Under the pieces are notes generated by a model. The model saw only the letters and a program-made list of their open reading frames with translations. It did no database searches and was not told the origin of the DNA. 64,000 nt of DNA from Sphingopyxis panaciterrae (GTDB taxonomy: Bacteria > Pseudomonadota > Alphaproteobacteria > Sphingomonadales > Sphingomonadaceae), in assembly GCF_011762125.1 (NCBI RefSeq), contig NZ_JAASQN010000005.1, forward strand, positions 62,001-126,000. The letters run 5' to 3'. Shown here one piece after another: positions 60,880-64,000 of this stretch. Within the stretch, counting starts at the first letter, position 1. Each line of letters begins with the position of its first letter. A program made the translations under genes and the position numbers.

Positions 60880-61919
60880 TCATTCGAGACCGAATGCGAA
60901 ATCGATACCGCGCGCCAGCGCCGCCCAGATCGCGAGCCGGTGACCGACCTTGTCGAAGCGCGCATATTCGACTTCATATCCCGGCCGCCCGGGCAGCGCA
61001 CGCAGCCGGTTGGCGAGTTCGTGTGCGTTGCGGACCATGCCGGCGCTGTCCCACGCCGCCTGCGCCTCGGGCGACCATATCGGCGGCGACGGGTCGGGGC
61101 CCGCTTCCTTGCTGCCGACGGTGACAGGATACGCGGCGCCGCCTTTCCCGCGCGGACGGCGGCGGTGAAGGCCGCCTCGTCCTGCAGCACCTGCCGGTTG
61201 TTCCACCAGTTCGACGGGCTCGATGCGATAAACACGTCATAGGCATCGGGGTTGACGAACGCGGCATGGACGACCGCCATTCCGCCGAGCGAATGCCCGA
61301 ACAGCACTTCCTTGTCCGCATCGACCGGCACGATCCCGCGTACGAGCGGCTTCACCTCCTGCTCGATGATCTGCAACAGGTCGTCGAGCCCGCCGATGTC
61401 GCCGGCGCTCAGCGCCGGGAGTCCCATCGCGTTCAGCGCATCGAGATCGGGCCCGGGGGCGACCGGCAGCGACAGGTCGTAAAGGCGCCGGTAACTCGGC
61501 GCGACGCGCCAGCCGGCGACGCCCTCATAAGTCGCCTGCAGCGGGCGCTTGGTCTTGAGGACGCTTTCGGTCCAGCTTTCGTCCTGCGGATAGCCGATGC
61601 TGACGACGACCAACGGCGTCGCTTTCGGAGCGGCGCGCGCCGCCTCGGCAACGCTCGAGAACGCGATATAGCCGTCGAAGGCATAGACGACAGCAAATCC
61701 CTTCGCGGGCCGGTCGGCGAAGGGCAGCGCGATGTTGATCGTATAGCGCCCGCCGTTAACCTTCGACCCGAGCTCGATCTGGCGGCTGTTGGGAACCGAC
61801 ACCTCGGCGGTAAGCCGGCCGGCATCGGCCGCCCGGTCCTGCGCCCCGGCCGCACTTGCCGGGAAGGCAGCAAGCAGGAAGGCGAGCGGGGCGGCCGCCC
61901 GAAGAAACCGCCGCCCGCC
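60880..61919 (-). pseudogene. Fes-like esterase gene, frameshifted and without a clear start
   Basis: The frame from the N-terminal signal-like RRFLRAAAPLAFLLAAFPAS, through SVPNSRQIELGSKVNGG, the nucleophile motif FGHSLGG and SSPSNWWNNRQVLQD, is open to about 61125. There it loses one base: ILSPSAARK in that frame should read ILVTVGSKEAGP, which continues in the next frame to ...DKVGHRLAIWAALARGIDFAFGLE and the TGA at 60880. No ATG/GTG/TTG start precedes the signal; an 18-bp inverted repeat stands there instead. Paralogue of 59521-60390. A sequencing error at one base is the alternative for the frameshift. Confidence 0.82.
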
Positions 61920-61955
61920 CGCCCGTCCGACGCAAGCCGGACGGGCGGGCGGGCG
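61912..61955. repeat. Perfect 18-bp inverted repeat at the broken esterase start
   Basis: CGCCCGCCCGCCCGTCCG (61912-61929) is complementary to 61938-61955 around an 8-nt loop. It lies directly behind the stop of the M1-peptidase gene (61964) and could act as its transcription end, although no T-run follows. Confidence 0.8.
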
Positions 61956-61963
61956 CCACCACC

Positions 61964-64000
61964 TCAGCTACCGGCGTTCGCCACCGCGACGACATTGTCG
62001 TTCACGTTGCGATCGATGTAGGTCAGGTAGGAATCGACCCCGGCAAAAGCTGGCTTCTGCTTGGTGACGAACCGGACCTTCTGCTCACCCGACCGGATCG
62101 GTACGCGCTTCATCGACAGGACATTCCCGCTTCCGAAGGCCAGGTCGGCCGGGTTCGCGCTGAACACCCCGATATCGAGCGGTTCGGCAAACGGTGCCGC
62201 CTTCTCGTTGCCCTTGCCGTCGGCATAGACCTTGCCGGCATGGACGGTGATCGTCGTTTCATACTGGCCGTTCGGCAGCTTGCGGACGGTCGCGCTCTTG
62301 GCCCTGAGATCATAGAGCGTGATGCGATAGAACAGATCATTGATCAGCTCGCGCTCGGCCGGCGTGCGCGCCATGCTCATCATCGCGTTCACATAGTCGA
62401 CCGACCGGGCAAACGGCGCGGGCTTGAAGCGGTAGCGGTCGATCACCGACCGCAGCGCCGCGTTAACCCGTTCCTCGCCGAACCGGTCCTGCAGCAGGTA
62501 CATGACCACCGAACCCTTGTAATAGTGGATATACCCCTGCTTCTTCACCAGCGCGAGCGGGCGCTCCTCGGTCTTTTCGGCACGGCGGCCGGCGAGATAG
62601 TCGTTCTGCTCGAACTGCAGGAAGCGACGCATCCCGTCATGACCGTAGCGATGCTTCATCACCATGATCCCGCCGAATTGCGACGGCGTCTCGGTGAGGA
62701 TTTCAGCGCCCTCGACGTCGCCCGGCATCACTTGGTGGAACCAGTATTGATGGCCGAACTCGTGCGCGGTGACGAAGGCGAGATAATCGACATCCTTCGG
62801 ATTGCGGAAGTCGCCGGTGAAGCCGAAACGCTCCGAATAGCCCACGGTACCCGGTGCCGAGTTGGCGGTACCCTGATAGTCCGGACGCTCGATGACCCGG
62901 AAATATTTATACTGATAGGGTCCCCAGTTCTTCTGATAATATTGCAGCGCGTCCTTCACCACGCCGAGCATGCGATCGACGTTCATCGGATGCTTCGGAT
63001 GATAATAGACGCTGAGCTTCACCCCATCGACGTCGATCGACTTGACCGCATAGCGGCCCGACTGGATCGTGATGAAGTTGAGCGTCGGGATCGGCGAGAC
63101 GAAGCGCGCGATGCGGCGGTTCCCCACGACCTTGTTCGACACTTCCTCGCCAGTCACGATCAGTGTCTGGTCGGCGTCGGTCGCAACCGTCACGTCAGTA
63201 TTGATCCGGTCGACCCCGGCATAGCTGCGCATGACCGCCCGCTTGTCGTCGAGCGACGGCGTCGGCGTTTCGGGCGGCAGCCCGTATTTCCTGCGCAGGT
63301 TGCTGCCCTGCAGGAAATTGTTGCGGCTCATCCCCAGCGCCGGCGCGAAGCCGAGATTGGTGAGATAGGCGCCGTTCTTCGCCGGCTGGACGTCGATTTC
63401 CCAATATTGCTTGTTGCTGGGCAGTGACTTGAGCCCGCGCTGCGCCATCACGGTACGGAAGGTCAGCGTGCCGCTCGCGCCCGGCTGCAACGGCCGGTCG
63501 AAACGGTAGATCTTGTGGAGATTGTTCACATCTTCCTTGATCAGCTTCGCACCGGGGACGTTCATCGCCTCGACGTGCGCCATCGAATCCGGCACGCCCA
63601 TGCGGACATGAAGCAATTCGATCGGCTTGTCGGTTTCGTTGGCAAAGCGATACTCGCCGTCGAATTGCACCCACCGCTTCGTCGGCCGCAGGTCGACGTT
63701 GAGCTTGACGTCCTTCAGCGCAGGCTCGGGCTGGTCGAGATATTTGGCGTAATCCTTCTCGTACTGCGCCGTATGCGCTTCCATCTCGTCCTCGTCGAAG
63801 CGCGTGTTGACGATGTTCATGTTGTAGAAGAGCAGCGTGCCGATGCCGACGGTAACGGCAAGCGCCACCGACAGATAGGCGAGCGGGGCGCCGCGCAAGC
63901 GCAGCGGCAGCGTACGCCACTGACCGCCGAGCGTAACCGCGGTGCCGCGGCGCCACATCAGGTGGCCGATCACGACGAGGACCGCAGCGAACGCCGTCCA
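61964..64000 (-). CDS. C-terminal part of an M1 aminopeptidase/membrane (ABC-2 permease-like) fusion protein, partial
   Basis: The frame runs off the right edge; at least 678 residues are visible. One membrane helix (LAYLSVALAVTVGIGTLLFY) precedes an M1 gluzincin domain with the zinc motif HEFGHQYW and the downstream glutamate in EILTETPSQ. The start of the visible part (TAFAAVLVVIGHLMWRRG) is hydrophobic, consistent with the permease-like N-terminal half of this roughly 1200-residue family. It should cleave N-terminal residues from peptides at the membrane, probably periplasmic. An ATG at 63973 is internal, not the start. Confidence 0.9.
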   Translation of the reverse strand, partial: WTAFAAVLVVIGHLMWRRGTAVTLGGQWRTLPLRLRGAPLAYLSVALAVTVGIGTLLFYNMNIVNTRFDEDEMEAHTAQYEKDYAKYLDQPEPALKDVKLNVDLRPTKRWVQFDGEYRFANETDKPIELLHVRMGVPDSMAHVEAMNVPGAKLIKEDVNNLHKIYRFDRPLQPGASGTLTFRTVMAQRGLKSLPSNKQYWEIDVQPAKNGAYLTNLGFAPALGMSRNNFLQGSNLRRKYGLPPETPTPSLDDKRAVMRSYAGVDRINTDVTVATDADQTLIVTGEEVSNKVVGNRRIARFVSPIPTLNFITIQSGRYAVKSIDVDGVKLSVYYHPKHPMNVDRMLGVVKDALQYYQKNWGPYQYKYFRVIERPDYQGTANSAPGTVGYSERFGFTGDFRNPKDVDYLAFVTAHEFGHQYWFHQVMPGDVEGAEILTETPSQFGGIMVMKHRYGHDGMRRFLQFEQNDYLAGRRAEKTEERPLALVKKQGYIHYYKGSVVMYLLQDRFGEERVNAALRSVIDRYRFKPAPFARSVDYVNAMMSMARTPAERELINDLFYRITLYDLRAKSATVRKLPNGQYETTITVHAGKVYADGKGNEKAAPFAEPLDIGVFSANPADLAFGSGNVLSMKRVPIRSGEQKVRFVTKQKPAFAGVDSYLTYIDRNVNDNVVAVANAGS

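Noticed and set aside
1-64000. CRISPR array, rRNA operon, prophage, integrase or origin of replication
   Set aside because: No regularly spaced repeats, no rRNA-like sequence, no phage structural or integrase genes and no dnaA-box cluster were noticed.

Overview
The window is a GC-rich chromosomal segment of an alphaproteobacterium, most likely a sphingomonad of the Sphingopyxis/Sphingomonas type. This assignment is inferred from protein style: a very proline-rich TonB followed by ExbB and two ExbDs, a class II fructose bisphosphatase near homoserine dehydrogenase, a large TonB-dependent receptor, and dispersed CCCGGACTTGATCCGGG-type palindromes. No rRNA, CRISPR array, prophage or complete insertion sequence was seen. 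Two tRNAs are present: Gly(CCC), with no encoded CCA, and Glu(TTC), with CCA encoded.

Positions 1-31600 are mostly core genome. They hold a helix-turn-helix protein, two 2H-fold RNA ligase/phosphodiesterase-type proteins, a transglutaminase-like protein, MFS transporters, a CinA-type protein, a glutathione S-transferase, a BI-1 membrane protein, a low-molecular-weight phosphatase, a lipoprotein Cu/Zn superoxide dismutase, ugd, tonB-exbB-exbD-exbD, hom, glpX, an FAD monooxygenase, an alkylsulfatase-type enzyme and a bPH2-bPH2-recJ operon. Gaps between these genes carry compound palindromic repeats: a MITE-like element in three copies, a two-copy alphaproteobacterial palindrome, and a 33-bp perfect inverted repeat.

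Positions 30495-50161 form a group 2 (ABC-transporter, Kdo-linked) capsule island: kdsA, kdsD/kpsF, kdsB/kpsU, a histidine-phosphatase-fold protein, a kpsC-like gene, two GT4 glycosyltransferases, kpsS, an outer-membrane export lipoprotein, kpsE, kpsM, kpsT, gmd and a GDP-sugar reductase. A phytanoyl-dioxygenase-like protein, a fatty-acid hydroxylase, an SDR and an LTA-synthase-like phosphotransferase sit among them and may tailor the lipid anchor or glycan. A short frameshifted fragment of a mannose-1-phosphate guanylyltransferase lies behind kpsS, and the island ends at a decayed IS5-family transposase.

Positions 51041-52062 hold a ParD-like ribbon-helix-helix protein overlapping a methionine aminopeptidase gene, with a perfect palindrome just upstream. 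Positions 52065-64000 hold an M17 aminopeptidase, an FMN alpha-hydroxy-acid dehydrogenase, an XRE-cupin regulator, a TonB-dependent receptor, a serine beta-lactamase-like hydrolase, an esterase, two decaying hydrolase genes (a frameshifted esterase and a CocE-type remnant), and the C-terminal part of an M1-aminopeptidase/membrane protein that runs off the end. Together they look like an uptake and hydrolysis locus for a peptide or depsipeptide. That reading is a hypothesis.
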